Source: a virus
Virus record (IMG/VR): IMGVR_UViG_3300027749_000070
Location: 27,247-91,246 of that record
Reading direction: 5' to 3' (one strand)
Length of the DNA stretch: 64,000 nucleotides
Under the pieces are notes generated by a model. The model did not search any database, was not told the DNA's origin, and was given only the letters and a program-made list of their open reading frames with translations. The position numbers were made by a program, and so were the translations under genes. Of the stretch, positions 52,951 through 61,899 are shown one piece after another (positions within the stretch are counted from its first letter, which is position 1; each line of letters starts with the position of its first letter).

Positions 52951-53193
52951 ATGGAATACATAATTAATTCAACAACACAAGAAAACGAAGTAATCATCAC
53001 AAATGTTACTATGACTTTAGATAGTGGTAATATTTTAACATTAGATATACCACATTTTTTACCAAAATCAATACAAGAAATTCAACAGAATATAATAAAT
53101 AGATCAATAACCGAACAAATTAAATTAGACGCAATAAATAACTTATCTAATTTAATGGACGAAATAACATTAAACGAAAAAATAATAGTATAA
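52951..53193 (+). CDS. Small protein of fibre cluster
   Basis: 80 aa. Beta-rich N-terminus (EYIINSTTQENEVIITNVTMTLDSGNILTLDIPHFLP), then two helices. Position between fibre genes suggests a fibre-associated or assembly protein. No motif recognised; 15 nt after the fibre gene, 9 nt before the next. Confidence 0.6.
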   Translation: MEYIINSTTQENEVIITNVTMTLDSGNILTLDIPHFLPKSIQEIQQNIINRSITEQIKLDAINNLSNLMDEITLNEKIIV

Positions 53194-53202
53194 TAATATA
53201 AT

Positions 53203-54495
53203 ATGGCTCTTAATATTTTTACAGGCTCAACAACAGCTAACTGGGGTTCAACATCATCTTGGACTCTTAATAGAATACCTACATCAACAGATTTAGATAC
53301 AGCTTACTTTGGTCCTATAAGTCCAACCTGTTCGGTGAATGTAGTTGGTGCGCCTTGTTACAATTTTGATTGCTCAACTTATATAAGACAGATACAGATG
53401 GCACAAAATTTAAGTATTTATGGTACATATTCTAACTTTGGTAATAGTGCTTCTATTAGATTTAGTGCTTCGTCTGGCCCAGGCTCAACTATAACCTATT
53501 TTAATGCAACTTGTAGTATAACATCAAATAATTATGTATTTAAGAGAGAAATGTTTACTACATTAGGACAACAAGGTATTATATTCTTTTCAGCACCAGG
53601 TAGTGGTGCTATCATTACACTTTTAGATCAATTTGAGGCAACAGCAGTACAAATTTCACCAAATTCTGGTGTACCTACATTAACTCTTAATGGTGCTACT
53701 TTCTCTGTTAGAGAAAGTTTCACAGTTGCAAATAATGTCACTCTTAAAGGAAGTAATATACAAATAAAAGCAACTGCTTCAACAACAACAACCACTTTTA
53801 CAACGAACATTACACCGATGAGTAATAACATTTATATTAACACACCTGGTAGTGTAACCATAGCAACACTTTATATATTACCTCTTAATAATACGACACA
53901 AACCTTAAAATGGATTAGTGGTACAGTAAATAATGGTGGTAGTTTAGTAGTAGTAGCAAATAGTGGAACATTAAACTTGGATTGGTCGCCAACTCACACT
54001 TGGGCTACATTTCAATTAAACTCTGTTGCTACAACTGGTTTAACATCAAGTATTGTTACAACACAACCAATAAATGCTACTATTCTTACATTAGCACAAT
54101 CAGGAGCCGGTGGTTCATATAATAATTATATAACAGGTGGATTTACTTGTAGTATATTTAACTATACAAGAAGTATAGCAAGTGATTCAAGTATATTATG
54201 GATAAGTCCAACATATAGTCATTATATAAATGGCACATATAATTCTTATGTAACTTCAACAGCAACAAATACTTTTAATAGAATAAATAGTATAGTACCA
54301 GGTACAAGAGCTCCACTTATAGTAAGTTATAATACTAATCAATTTTTATGGAATTGTTACTTTACAGATATAGATGCATCAAATGGGTCAACCATATTAC
54401 CATATTTAGTAACAGCAACTTTAAGTAATACATTAAATATATTGGATCTTAAAAAGAATACAATAATAAACTCAAATCAATTTTATACTAACTAA
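53203..54495 (+). CDS. Repeat-rich adhesin/fibre protein A
   Basis: 430 aa. The start FTGSTTANWGSTSSWTLNRIPTSTD and the following NWxxxxVPT-type strand pattern recur in the next gene (FTGSTPGTFSVAANWTPAQVPTNAD), so the two are paralogues. The body is Ser/Thr/Asn-rich short beta strands, typical of a beta-helix or beta-solenoid fibre. No catalytic motif. Likely a host-range or side-fibre protein; its stop overlaps the next start (TAATG). Confidence 0.75.
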   Translation: MALNIFTGSTTANWGSTSSWTLNRIPTSTDLDTAYFGPISPTCSVNVVGAPCYNFDCSTYIRQIQMAQNLSIYGTYSNFGNSASIRFSASSGPGSTITYFNATCSITSNNYVFKREMFTTLGQQGIIFFSAPGSGAIITLLDQFEATAVQISPNSGVPTLTLNGATFSVRESFTVANNVTLKGSNIQIKATASTTTTTFTTNITPMSNNIYINTPGSVTIATLYILPLNNTTQTLKWISGTVNNGGSLVVVANSGTLNLDWSPTHTWATFQLNSVATTGLTSSIVTTQPINATILTLAQSGAGGSYNNYITGGFTCSIFNYTRSIASDSSILWISPTYSHYINGTYNSYVTSTATNTFNRINSIVPGTRAPLIVSYNTNQFLWNCYFTDIDASNGSTILPYLVTATLSNTLNILDLKKNTIINSNQFYTN

Positions 54496-56141
54496 TGGCA
54501 GTTTTAACATTCACAGGCTCAACACCAGGAACTTTTAGTGTAGCAGCAAACTGGACACCAGCTCAAGTACCAACAAATGCCGATATATGCATATTTACTT
54601 CATCAAGTCCAACTTGTTCTCTAACATCAATTGGAACTTGTAGTCAAGTTGATTTTACAGCTTATAATAAAAGAATTAATTTTGGGGTTAATGCAATTGG
54701 CGTTTATGGTAACATTACATTAGGAACACAAATGTCTTTTTCATTCTCAACAACTGCTGCTTATAATGGATATAATTTTATTATGGCAGCTACTGGTTCA
54801 ATTACTACAAATGGTATGACAATGGGTGTTCCTTTTGGTTTATATAATCCTGCTGGTTCAAATAACACTTATACCTTAAATAGTAATATGGTATGTGCTG
54901 AAAACTTTTCAACAGGTGCCGCTGCTGGTGCCTTAACTCATACTATAAATGGATTTACTATATCTTGCTATAAAAATGTAAGTATAAATATAGGTTCAGG
55001 CGCTTCTTCGACATCTACAACAGGTACTACAAATATACTAATACTTGGTACAAATCCAACAATCTTATTAACTAATGGTACTACAAATGGCTTTACAAAT
55101 AACATTACTATTAACGCAATAGGTTCAGTTACGATGCCTGTTAACTTTTATTACAAAACAGGAACATTTAAGTATATATCAGGTACATTTAGCGCATTTA
55201 ATATAGCACAAACAGGTTCATATACATTAGATTTAAGTGGTAGTTCATCAGCAAATAGATTACCTATAACTATTGATAATAATGGATTAGCAGCCGCTAC
55301 AATAACGATGTTAAGTGATTGCCATATAACAGGTGGATTAAGCTCAGTTAGTAGAAACTTGGTATTAAATGGTGGTGATATATATCTTTATGGTACTGCT
55401 GTTTTAGTACCACAAGGTAGTGCTATTTATAGCGGTACAACAACTATTAGATTAGTAGGCACACACAACTTAAGTATGAGTGGTACTCTTGCTTGTAATA
55501 TATCTATACAAACAGCAGGAACTATTAACTGGAATCAAGTTCAGTGGTACGCTCAATCAGGTGGTGCCTCATTTGTATATACATCAGGAACTATGGTATA
55601 TAGTGGAGCAAACTTTCAAATAGGAAATAGTTCTAACCAACATACATTTTATACATCAGGTATTACTTTTAATAATGTATCAGTATATACCGGCGCACCA
55701 GTTAATATAAACCTTCAACAACAACTAAACGCCACTACATTAACAGTAGTATCAACAAATACTTATATAAGTATGACTGGTTCATTTGGATTTGTAGTAG
55801 ATACATTTTCGCCAGCCGTATATAATACTTCAAGAATAGGTTTATCCTTGCAGCCAGGTTTAACATATAAAGTTAATAAAAACTTTGTATATAATCCAGC
55901 AGTATTCTTAACAACTATTTATGGTATTAAATCGCAATTAGCAGGTAGCCAATCAAAGTTTATATTAGCATTTGGTGCATCACAATCATTGCATTCAATA
56001 GTAACAGATGATATAGATTCATCTGATGGACAACCGATATGGATTTGGAACTATAATGGCATAACAGCTAGTACAAATACATTAAACTGGAATAACTTAC
56101 AACCTAGTTCAGTTCAGTTCTCAGCTATAAATGTAAGTTAA
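54495..56141 (+). CDS. Repeat-rich adhesin/fibre protein B
   Basis: 548 aa, paralogue of the 53203 product with a longer body of short beta strands rich in Gly, Ser, Thr and Asn. The C-terminal 60 residues (KFILAFGASQSLHSIVTDDIDSSDGQPIWIWNY) and those of the first paralogue (NQFLWNCYFTDIDASNGSTILPYL) share a T/DDIDxSxG pattern. Last gene of the fibre cluster; the strand switches after it. Confidence 0.75.
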   Translation: MAVLTFTGSTPGTFSVAANWTPAQVPTNADICIFTSSSPTCSLTSIGTCSQVDFTAYNKRINFGVNAIGVYGNITLGTQMSFSFSTTAAYNGYNFIMAATGSITTNGMTMGVPFGLYNPAGSNNTYTLNSNMVCAENFSTGAAAGALTHTINGFTISCYKNVSINIGSGASSTSTTGTTNILILGTNPTILLTNGTTNGFTNNITINAIGSVTMPVNFYYKTGTFKYISGTFSAFNIAQTGSYTLDLSGSSSANRLPITIDNNGLAAATITMLSDCHITGGLSSVSRNLVLNGGDIYLYGTAVLVPQGSAIYSGTTTIRLVGTHNLSMSGTLACNISIQTAGTINWNQVQWYAQSGGASFVYTSGTMVYSGANFQIGNSSNQHTFYTSGITFNNVSVYTGAPVNINLQQQLNATTLTVVSTNTYISMTGSFGFVVDTFSPAVYNTSRIGLSLQPGLTYKVNKNFVYNPAVFLTTIYGIKSQLAGSQSKFILAFGASQSLHSIVTDDIDSSDGQPIWIWNYNGITASTNTLNWNNLQPSSVQFSAINVS

Positions 56142-56196
56142 AAAATTTCGCCGAAATACTTAAGAAAATTTTTCCAATATTTATTAAAAAATCCAT

Positions 56197-56466
56197 CTAC
56201 CTCTCAAATATACTTAAACTAGGATGATCCATAAAAAAATTAAACATATTATCAACATATTTTAACTCACTATTCCAATCCCCCAATAACATAAAATTAT
56301 TATTAATCTGACCAATAGATAAATATCCTACTATGTCAAATACAAAATTTAATATACTATACATCCTAATACCTTCCCTATCATAATAACTTAATAAATC
56401 ATACGAATAAAAATCACCTAACTTATAATTACGAAACGAACTCGAACAAACTAAATTATATACCAT
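56197..56466 (-). CDS. Possible small protein
   Basis: 89 aa, rich in Tyr, Phe, Asn and Leu (MVYNLVCSSSFRNYKLGDFYSYDLLSYYDREG...). No motif recognised and no clear promoter. It is convergent with the fibre operon and could be a chance reading frame, though its length and amino acid balance are plausible. Confidence 0.4.
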   Translation of the reverse strand: MVYNLVCSSSFRNYKLGDFYSYDLLSYYDREGIRMYSILNFVFDIVGYLSIGQINNNFMLLGDWNSELKYVDNMFNFFMDHPSLSIFER

Positions 56467-56521
56467 GCTAATTAAAATTATAATGTAAAATTATAAAAAA
56501 AAATCGTAATAAACAAATATT

Positions 56522-56649
56522 ATTTTAATCAATAAAAAATCCACTATATAGATTTATAGGTATTTTATACAGGATTTTATTTTTATTTGTCAAATAATTT
56601 TAATCAATAAAAAATCCACTATATAGATTTATAGGTATTTTATACAGGA
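56522..56649. repeat. 53-bp direct repeat
   Basis: Copies 56522-56574 and 56597-56649 are identical over 53 bp (period 75 bp). Both include TCCACTATATAG and TATTTTATACAGGA. Nothing similar was seen elsewhere in the window. Confidence 0.9.
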
Positions 56650-57526
56650 ATTTTTATTGGATTTATTCTAAAATTTTTTCACAAATTTCTTCCACTATAA
56701 AAAATCCACCTTTTATTAGAATATATCTAATATATAAATTAATTTGGATTTTTTTTCTAATTTTTTACTATTTTTAATAAAATTAAAATCTAGCTCGCTC
56801 CCAAAGCGAGCATTACCAACAATCTTGTAGAACGATAAATAATCCTTCAATAAGAAGTTTTGTGAGTTAAAAATTAGAAAATTTAAAAAAATATAAACCT
56901 GGAAAGCCTAAAAGGGCCTAAACGGGTCTTTTTAGGCATAGTTCATATATACTCTATATTACATATGTTACATATACCGCAAAATCGTCATATGTAACAT
57001 ATATGCGATCTCACATATGTGTCACGTTATACATATACAAGACCATATATATGTATCGCGCCTATATGTTAATTAACATTTGTAACATATAGGCGTGGCA
57101 CGTATATGTTAATAGCTAGTTATCTATGTGTTAATTCGTTTACATAATCAGCAATGTTTCTACGCAGATCTGCGATCATATATAGACATGTGTATATATG
57201 TTCGCAACATATCAATATGTCTATATATGTTTATGCTCAGAAGCGATCATCCATTTATATTTGTTGCTGAAAATGTTAGACTATTAACAACTGATTAACG
57301 ATTGCTTAACATATTCGCTGTTTATATAATGTTAATAGAATGTTAAAGTTTTTATGGATTACATCACCTCTAGAGATTTGTTGTTGAATATGTTAGTTGA
57401 TTAACGAGTGATTAACATGTATGTTAAAATGTTTATATGTTAATGTTATAATATGTTAAAGCGAAACATATCGAAGATATGTATATAACTTTTACATATG
57501 TGTTTATGGAAGCCCATCGCCGGGCA

Positions 57527-57625
57527 TAATTTATTGTTGAAAATGTGAGTTGATTAACAAATAGAGAAATTACAAATACATAGTTGCACTATGTTAATGA
57601 AACAACATTTTCAGCAATTAAATTT
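57527..57625. repeat. Inverted pair of repeat cores (1)
   Basis: Two cores (57527-57545 and 57606-57625) facing each other with about 60 bp between them. Confidence 0.75.
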
Positions 57626-57675
57626 CTGGAGTGCGATTATGAATATATTATATTTATTTATATATGTTAAGAAAA

Positions 57676-57710
57676 AATAAAACACACATTTTTTATATGT
57701 GTGTTTTATT
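57676..57710 (-). terminator. Terminator of the 57717 gene
   Basis: 14-bp stem AATAAAACACACAT / ATGTGTGTTTTATT, 7-nt loop, 7 bp beyond the stop codon on the minus strand. Confidence 0.85.
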
Positions 57711-57716
57711 ATATGT

Positions 57717-57923
57717 TTACATTAATTCAAGTGAGTTCATATCAAAAGTTTCTTTATATACTACTTTTTTTGATATTTCGTTATTTTCAATTTGTATTAA
57801 CTCTTCAATTAATTCGTCTTCTTCAATTTCAGCTTTAATTTTTGCTTTTGCTGTTTTGACTTTTCTCAGTAGCTTTTGTACACGTCTTATTTCACTCATA
57901 GTGAAATCTGTATTTTGCGTCAT
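57717..57923 (-). CDS. Small coiled-coil protein
   Basis: 68 aa, highly charged helix (EIRRVQKLLRKVKTAKAKIKAEIEEDELIEELIQIENNEISKK), likely a coiled coil. Function unknown. Expressed from a TTAAC-box promoter (57977-58032) and followed by a strong terminator, so it is a monocistronic unit. Confidence 0.6.
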   Translation of the reverse strand: MTQNTDFTMSEIRRVQKLLRKVKTAKAKIKAEIEEDELIEELIQIENNEISKKVVYKETFDMNSLELM

Positions 57924-57976
57924 AAGTTTTCGATTGCTGTTTTGTCAGCAATACAAAGATACGCAAAATACTTTTA

Positions 57977-58032
57977 CAAAAGTAACACAAAAAGTCGGCA
58001 TTGGGAAACTTTTTGTGTTAAAGTTATGTTAA
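57977..58032 (-). promoter_or_regulatory. TTAAC-box promoter of the 57717 gene
   Basis: Minus strand: TTAAC (58032-58028), 6 bp, TTAAC (58021-58017), 32 bp, TACTTTTG (57984-57977). A second TATCTTTG lies at 57961-57954. The -33 position is TTTC. Confidence 0.75.
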
Positions 58033-58144
58033 AGCTTTATATTAAATGTGTTATTATTTGTTAATGCTCAAGCATTTTCAGCAATAAATTTATGCGCAGC
58101 TACTGTGCTGAGTTGATACAATTTAAAAACTATTTTTAAAATTG

Positions 58145-58300
58145 TTTGTTTTATTTCGAAAGTTTGTGTATCTTTGAATATCGAAGTAAAAAAGTGGTCG
58201 CTTGCGCTTTATTTAAATGTTAATAAAGTGTTAAAAACGGATGGAAGCCCATCTGGTTTAAAATTTGTTGTTGAAAATGTAGTGTCATTAACATATAAGT
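58145..58300 (+). repeat. Composite module M1
   Basis: Promoter TTTG (58145-58148), 20 bp, TATCTTTG (58169-58176); then GGTCGCTTGCGCTTT, an 11-bp-spaced GTTAA pair (58219, 58230), a hairpin GATGG/CCATC, and a repeat core. The same order recurs at 61180 and 62559. Confidence 0.75.
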
Positions 58301-58357
58301 AATACCTTTAATATGTTAATTGCTCGTTAATCGAGTAGCAATTTCAACAATAAATTT
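58261..58357. repeat. Inverted pair of repeat cores (2)
   Basis: Cores 58261-58279 and 58339-58357 facing each other. Confidence 0.75.
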
Positions 58358-58743
58358 AAACGCCTCTGCGCCTGGTGAAAACATATATGAAAAAGTTATA
58401 TATGAAAAAAATGTAATATGATGGTGGTTCATCCACCAAAAAAATTTGTTGCTGAAAATGCGAGTTGATTAACGAGTGATTAACATATTATAAAAAAAGC
58501 AATATCATTTTGGTGGACCTGCAGGTGTAAAATTTATTGCTGAAAATGTTGTTTCATTAACAAATTAGAAAATATACATATATAAGTTACACAAATGTGT
58601 GTAATTGTGTGGATAACTTTATTTGTTGCTGTTGCAAGTATTTCGTAAATTACAGCATTGACTTTAACATTTCTTTAAAAACATAATGTTAAAAGTGAGA
58701 TATGTAGATTGCACTACATATATGATAAGTTATGTTTATATGT

Positions 58744-58783
58744 GATAGCAATATGTAACATAATTATGTTACATATTGCTATC
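58744..58783 (-). terminator. Terminator of the 58795 gene
   Basis: 40-nt perfect palindrome (arms of 20: GATAGCAATATGTAACATAA and its complement), 12 bp after the stop codon. Confidence 0.88.
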
Positions 58784-58794
58784 TTACAAATTTG

Positions 58795-58995
58795 TCATTT
58801 TAAATCGTCAGGTAGTCCGATACCTTCAAAGTTGTAGTTCTTGTTTTTGATTGCTTCGATGTCAGCTTGTTCAGCTTCTTTATACTTCGTGTGTTGTTTT
58901 TCTGTGTCTTTGCACGTCATACAAATCATTTGAGTATTGAACATTGACATTGTAGTAATGTTTGTTTGTGTGTTGCATCTGTTGCAATTTTGCAT
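58795..58995 (-). CDS. Small zinc-binding protein
   Basis: 66 aa. NCNRCNTQTNITTMSMFNTQMICMTCKDTEKQH has CxxC pairs at residues 4-7 and 25-28, so one zinc site; the tail ends NFEGIGLPDDL. Small proteins with this CNRC...MSMFN...ICxxC...NFEGIGLP pattern occur widely on mobile elements of Bacteroidota and other bacteria; the role is unknown. Driven by its own TTAAC-box promoter. Confidence 0.7.
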   Translation of the reverse strand: MQNCNRCNTQTNITTMSMFNTQMICMTCKDTEKQHTKYKEAEQADIEAIKNKNYNFEGIGLPDDLK

Positions 58996-59340
58996 AAGTA
59001 TAAGTAACTGTTTTATCAGTAGAGCAAAGTTACGAATGAGTTAATTACAAAACAAATAGATGTTGTTAAAGTTATGTTAATAGTAGGTGTTTTTTGTTTG
59101 TTAATGACATTGCATTTTCAGCAACAAATTTTTTGAATCTGTGATTCAATTTATATTATAATTTTTTATATATGAGTGTGTAAAATAATACATATTGAAA
59201 AGTTACAAAGTGTAATTTAACAATATGTATTATTTTTTATATTAAACTAATTGTTGTTCTATTGCGTATTTAATATGATGGAAGCGCAGTAGGATGAGAA
59301 TTTATTGTTGAAAATGCTGTTGCATTAACAAATAACTAAT
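58996..59340. other. Noncoding stretch with repeats
   Basis: Contains the promoter above, repeat cores at 59113 and 59298 and a hairpin TTGAATC/GATTCAA near 59132-59150. No gene seen. Confidence 0.6.
59025..59080 (-). promoter_or_regulatory. TTAAC-box promoter of the 58795 gene
   Basis: Minus strand: TTAAC (59080-59076), 6 bp, TTAAC (59069-59065), 32 bp, TAACTTTG (59032-59025). Confidence 0.75.
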
Positions 59341-59379
59341 AAAATAAAGCATTATATGTTTCATATAATGCTTTATTTT
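59341..59379 (-). terminator. Terminator of the 59381 gene
   Basis: 18-bp stem AAAATAAAGCATTATATG / CATATAATGCTTTATTTT with a 3-nt loop, directly at the stop codon. Confidence 0.88.
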
Positions 59380-59380
59380 A

Positions 59381-59689
59381 TTAGTTGGTTTCTTTAATAT
59401 TTTCGATAGACCAGCCGTATTTTTCTTTATACCAATTGTGGTAATTTTGCATACGTGTTTGTAGTATTGCGATTGCTTCACGTAAGCGGGCTGCGCCAGC
59501 ACGATTACAAACTAATAGCGTATCATTAAAGCCGCTGTATGCTTCAAATGATTCCATTGAAAGTCCGTCACCTTTGGTTCGTTCAACTGGGTGTGAACTA
59601 AGGCGGTAGCCTGTGCCTTTGTGGTATATTACGGAGAATTTAATTTCTTTCCCGTTTTCTAATGTAAAATATTGTTTGTGTAGTGTCAT
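59381..59689 (-). CDS. Small unknown protein
   Basis: 102 aa, not recognised. Beta-rich first half (QYFTLENGKEIKFSVIYHKGTGYRLSSHPVERTKG), helical second half (RLREAIAILQTRMQNYHNWYKEKYG). No motif found. Monocistronic: own TTAAC-box promoter and own terminator. Confidence 0.62.
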   Translation of the reverse strand: MTLHKQYFTLENGKEIKFSVIYHKGTGYRLSSHPVERTKGDGLSMESFEAYSGFNDTLLVCNRAGAARLREAIAILQTRMQNYHNWYKEKYGWSIENIKETN

Positions 59690-59703
59690 GTCGTTCTTTT
59701 TTA

Positions 59704-59760
59704 CAAAGATACGACTATCTTAATTAATAGCGTAAGTGGCGGATGTTAAAGTTTTGTTAA
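59704..59760 (-). promoter_or_regulatory. TTAAC-box promoter of the 59381 gene
   Basis: Minus strand: TTAAC (59760-59756), 6 bp, TTAAC (59749-59745), 33 bp, TATCTTTG (59711-59704). No TTTG at -33. Confidence 0.75.
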
Positions 59761-59825
59761 GGAACATATGTATATAATTATAATATGTTTTGTATGTGTT
59801 CTCTCTGGAGGGTGATCACCTGTAG

Positions 59826-59911
59826 AAATTTATTGTTGAAAATGTGGTTGCATTAACATATGGTAAAAGTTTAATATTTGTTAATCGACTTACATTTTCA
59901 GCAATAAATTT
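59826..59911. repeat. Inverted pair of repeat cores (3)
   Basis: Cores 59826-59844 and 59893-59911 facing each other, 48 bp apart. Confidence 0.78.
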
Positions 59912-59966
59912 AATCCACCCAGCTCCAAAAATATATATGAAAAAATGTAATATGAATAGATATAAA

Positions 59967-59995
59967 AAAGCCCCATATAAAACATATGGGGCTTT
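59967..59995. terminator. Strong hairpin, terminator-like
   Basis: Stem AAAGCCCCATAT / ATATGGGGCTTT with a 5-nt loop. The adjoining A- and T-runs are short, so direction is unclear. Confidence 0.7.
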
Positions 59996-60034
59996 GCTCG
60001 ATATGAGCATACAAGTTCACTACACTTGTATTCA

Positions 60035-60076
60035 ACTATGACACATATGATAACATTACCATATGTGTCATATAGT
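60035..60076 (-). terminator. Terminator of the 60076 gene
   Basis: Imperfect stem ACTATGACACATATG / CATATGTGTCATATAGT, overlapping the stop codon. Confidence 0.7.
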
Positions 60077-60924
60077 TATTTTAGTACTGGGTACTGTTCA
60101 GTTGTTGGTTGATATGTTAAAGTTTTTAATTTCTTATCACGAAACATATTCCAACTTTTTACAAATAGTGCATAGCGATTAGATGCGATGACGGTCTTTA
60201 TATGTTTAGTTTCTTTATTCTTTACTAAGTAGTTACGAAACTGTAATACAGGGTCTTTCTCAGAAGTGAAGCCTAAGCCCGATGTAAGTGCATTAAAATA
60301 GCGTGATGCATCAGCCTCGTGTATGTCTGATGTTATTGCATACCAAGCACCAAGCAAAGACGGGTCAAGAAATCCACCGAATGACTTATGCGACTTATTA
60401 ACAAATTCTATAACATGCATCCAATAGTCGGGTCGTTTCTTATATTCAGCTAATAAATCATCCATGCTGAACATGCGATAATTGTCTGAGCTGTCTGTGC
60501 CTGCTTGTCTTTTACCAGATAGTTTTTTTCCTGATAAGAATTTTTGTATAATAGCAGCACATATTTTAGAGTTTTCAATTCCAGACATTTTGAATATGTC
60601 GCCAGGTGTTCTCTTTGTGCCTCTATCAATTATCTTGAAGTTCTCAGCGGGTACATTCTCAGCGATAGTCATACATACGGACTTTCCTGATATTATGACT
60701 GCTTGTAATCTGTGTTGTCCGTCTAACAGATTGTTTTTTTCATCAAATGATATTGGGATTGGGCTTGACTGACTGAATTCACCTCTTGTCATCAACTGCG
60801 CATAATTTTTCGCAATATTATCTTTGAAATCTCTGTTATTAGGATTTCTTTGCAACCATTCTGCTGCAAGTTCGGGAGTTACAAGTACTTGTTTGTACTT
60901 GTTCTGATGCATTTGATTTGTCAT
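60076..60924 (-). CDS. ParB/DGQHR-like protein
   Basis: 282 aa. The N-terminal domain contains LLDGQHRLQAVIISGKS near residues 66-82, the DGQHR motif of the ParB-like and DndB/DGQHR group, followed by IIDRGTKRTPGDIF. Upstream helices (PELAAEWLQRNPNNRDFKDNIAKNYAQ) fit a DNA-binding or partner domain. Residues 110-282 are helical with no recognised motif. DGQHR proteins appear on mobile elements and in DNA-modification loci; some hydrolyse nucleotides. Own TTAAC-box promoter. Confidence 0.75.
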   Translation of the reverse strand: MTNQMHQNKYKQVLVTPELAAEWLQRNPNNRDFKDNIAKNYAQLMTRGEFSQSSPIPISFDEKNNLLDGQHRLQAVIISGKSVCMTIAENVPAENFKIIDRGTKRTPGDIFKMSGIENSKICAAIIQKFLSGKKLSGKRQAGTDSSDNYRMFSMDDLLAEYKKRPDYWMHVIEFVNKSHKSFGGFLDPSLLGAWYAITSDIHEADASRYFNALTSGLGFTSEKDPVLQFRNYLVKNKETKHIKTVIASNRYALFVKSWNMFRDKKLKTLTYQPTTEQYPVLK

Positions 60925-60951
60925 AATTGAATTGTTTTATTTAGTGAGATA

Positions 60952-61007
60952 CAAAGATAAGGACTATTATTTAAAAAGTGCTTTTTATTTAGTTAAAGTA
61001 ATGTTAA
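60952..61007 (-). promoter_or_regulatory. TTAAC-box promoter of the 60076 gene
   Basis: Minus strand: TTAAC (61007-61003), 6 bp, TTAAC (60996-60992), 32 bp, TATCTTTG (60959-60952). Confidence 0.78.
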
Positions 61008-61179
61008 AGCTTTTCGCAGCGTAAGGATTTAAATATGTATTCTACATTAATGTAGGAAACATATTTAAATTATGTATAATTAATAATTTTATATAATAAA
61101 AACTCGAAAAAATTTGGGTTTTTTGGAGAAATGGTGTATAATTAATTGCTGAAAATGTAGTTGCATTAACAATTAGTTT

Positions 61180-61235
61180 TTAACATAATTTTAACAAAAT
61201 AAATTAGGTTAATAATTATAAATGTTGTACTTTTA
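61180..61235 (+). promoter_or_regulatory. TTAAC-box promoter of module M2
   Basis: TTAAC (61180-61184), 6 bp, TTAAC (61191-61195), 32 bp, TACTTTTA (61228-61235). It faces a region without an open reading frame. Confidence 0.72.
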
Positions 61236-61355
61236 CAATAGAAAAGAAAGGGCGGACGCTTGCGCTTTTTTAAAATGTTAATAGAATGTTAAGGTGGAGA
61301 AAAGCTCCATCGCCGGATAAAATTTATTGCTGAAAATGTAGTTGCATTAACATAT
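61228..61355 (+). repeat. Composite module M2
   Basis: After the promoter: GGGCGGACGCTTGCGCTTTT, a GTTAA pair 11 bp apart, a hairpin around GGAGAAAAGCTCC, and a repeat core. Same order as M1 and M3, pointing to duplication of a whole cassette. Confidence 0.75.
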
Positions 61356-61583
61356 TAAAGTATTTTATATATGTTATTGGAAGCTCATCGCCGGATAAAA
61401 TTTATTGTTGAAAATGTAGTTGCATTAACATATTAAAGTATTTTAAATAGGTTGGTAGAAGCCCATCGCCGGATAAAATTTATTGCTGAAAATGTAGTCG
61501 CATTAACATATTAAAGTATTTTATATATGTTATTGGAAGCTCATCGCCGATAAAATTTATTGTTGAAAATGCAATGTTATTAA
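61304..61583. repeat. Tandem array, 4 units of 77-78 bp
   Basis: Four units with core starts at 61320, 61398, 61476 and 61553; each reads GCYCATCGCCGGATAAAATT, core, GTAGTTGCATTAACATATTA, with AAAGTATTTTA in between. Identity is high in units 1-3 and lower in unit 4. Confidence 0.88.
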
Positions 61584-61712
61584 CAAATGCTTTTTGTTAA
61601 CAATTGTTTAACATATTAATGGATATAATATATGGTTTGTGGGTAAGTATTTTTGAATAGCTATTAGCAATAGCTTACTTTTATTATCTTATGCTTATAG
61701 TGTTAAAAAGCG

Positions 61713-61829
61713 TTACATATTTAAAAGATAAGCTATATGTAACGTTTAGAGGTAACATTTTTGTTATATATTATTTGGTTACCTAATTATGTTACATTTT
61801 TGTGTAACATAATTAGGTTGTTTTAACCA
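61713..61829. terminator. Row of hairpins near the ncRNA candidate
   Basis: Three stems: CGTTACATAT/ATATGTAACG (61711-61744), AGGTAAC/GTTACCT (61750-61784) and CCTAATTATGTTACA/TGTAACATAATTAGG (61782-61817). Probably 3' ends for transcripts from either side. Confidence 0.6.
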
Positions 61830-61899
61830 AAAAACACAACTATGAAATGTGTGGTGGAAAATTACTATTTAAAGTAGTTAAATATATCTGGGAATATAT

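Larger units (their letters stand above)
56467..57675. other. Noncoding stretch with hairpins and repeats
   Basis: About 1.2 kb without a convincing gene. It holds the 53-bp duplicate (56522-56649), a GC-rich hairpin GCTCGCT/AAGCGAGC near 56790-56812, a hairpin CCTAAAA.../...TTTTTAGG near 56909-56938, several ATATGT-type palindromes between 56965 and 57240 (for example CGCCTATATGTTA / TAACATATAGGCG at 57059-57098 and GCAGATCTGC near 57163), and repeat-core copies at 57257, 57375, 57527 and 57606. Confidence 0.7.
57924..58794. other. Noncoding stretch with promoters, module M1 and repeats
   Basis: Contains the TTAAC-box promoter for the 57717 gene, repeat cores (58073, 58261, 58339, 58442, 58530), composite module M1 (58145-58300), a perfect DnaA-box-like TTATCCACA on the minus strand at 58608-58616, and the terminator at 58744-58783. 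I see no gene in it. Confidence 0.65.
59690..60034. other. Noncoding stretch with hairpins
   Basis: Holds the promoter above, an inverted pair of repeat cores (59826-59911), a strong terminator-like stem (59967-59995) and short hairpins GCTCG-AT-GAGC and ACAAGT...ACTTGT near 59995-60030. No gene seen. Confidence 0.6.

Noticed and set aside
56197-56466. Confident gene call for the 89-aa frame
   Set aside because: No motif, promoter or neighbour supports it; listed at low confidence only.
56467-57675. Small reading frames in the palindrome region
   Set aside because: Frames are short, have odd composition and no promoter or terminator arrangement supports them.
61304-61583. CRISPR-like array
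   Set aside because: Four units of 77-78 bp are nearly identical along their whole length, so there are no unique spacers, and no cas genes are present.
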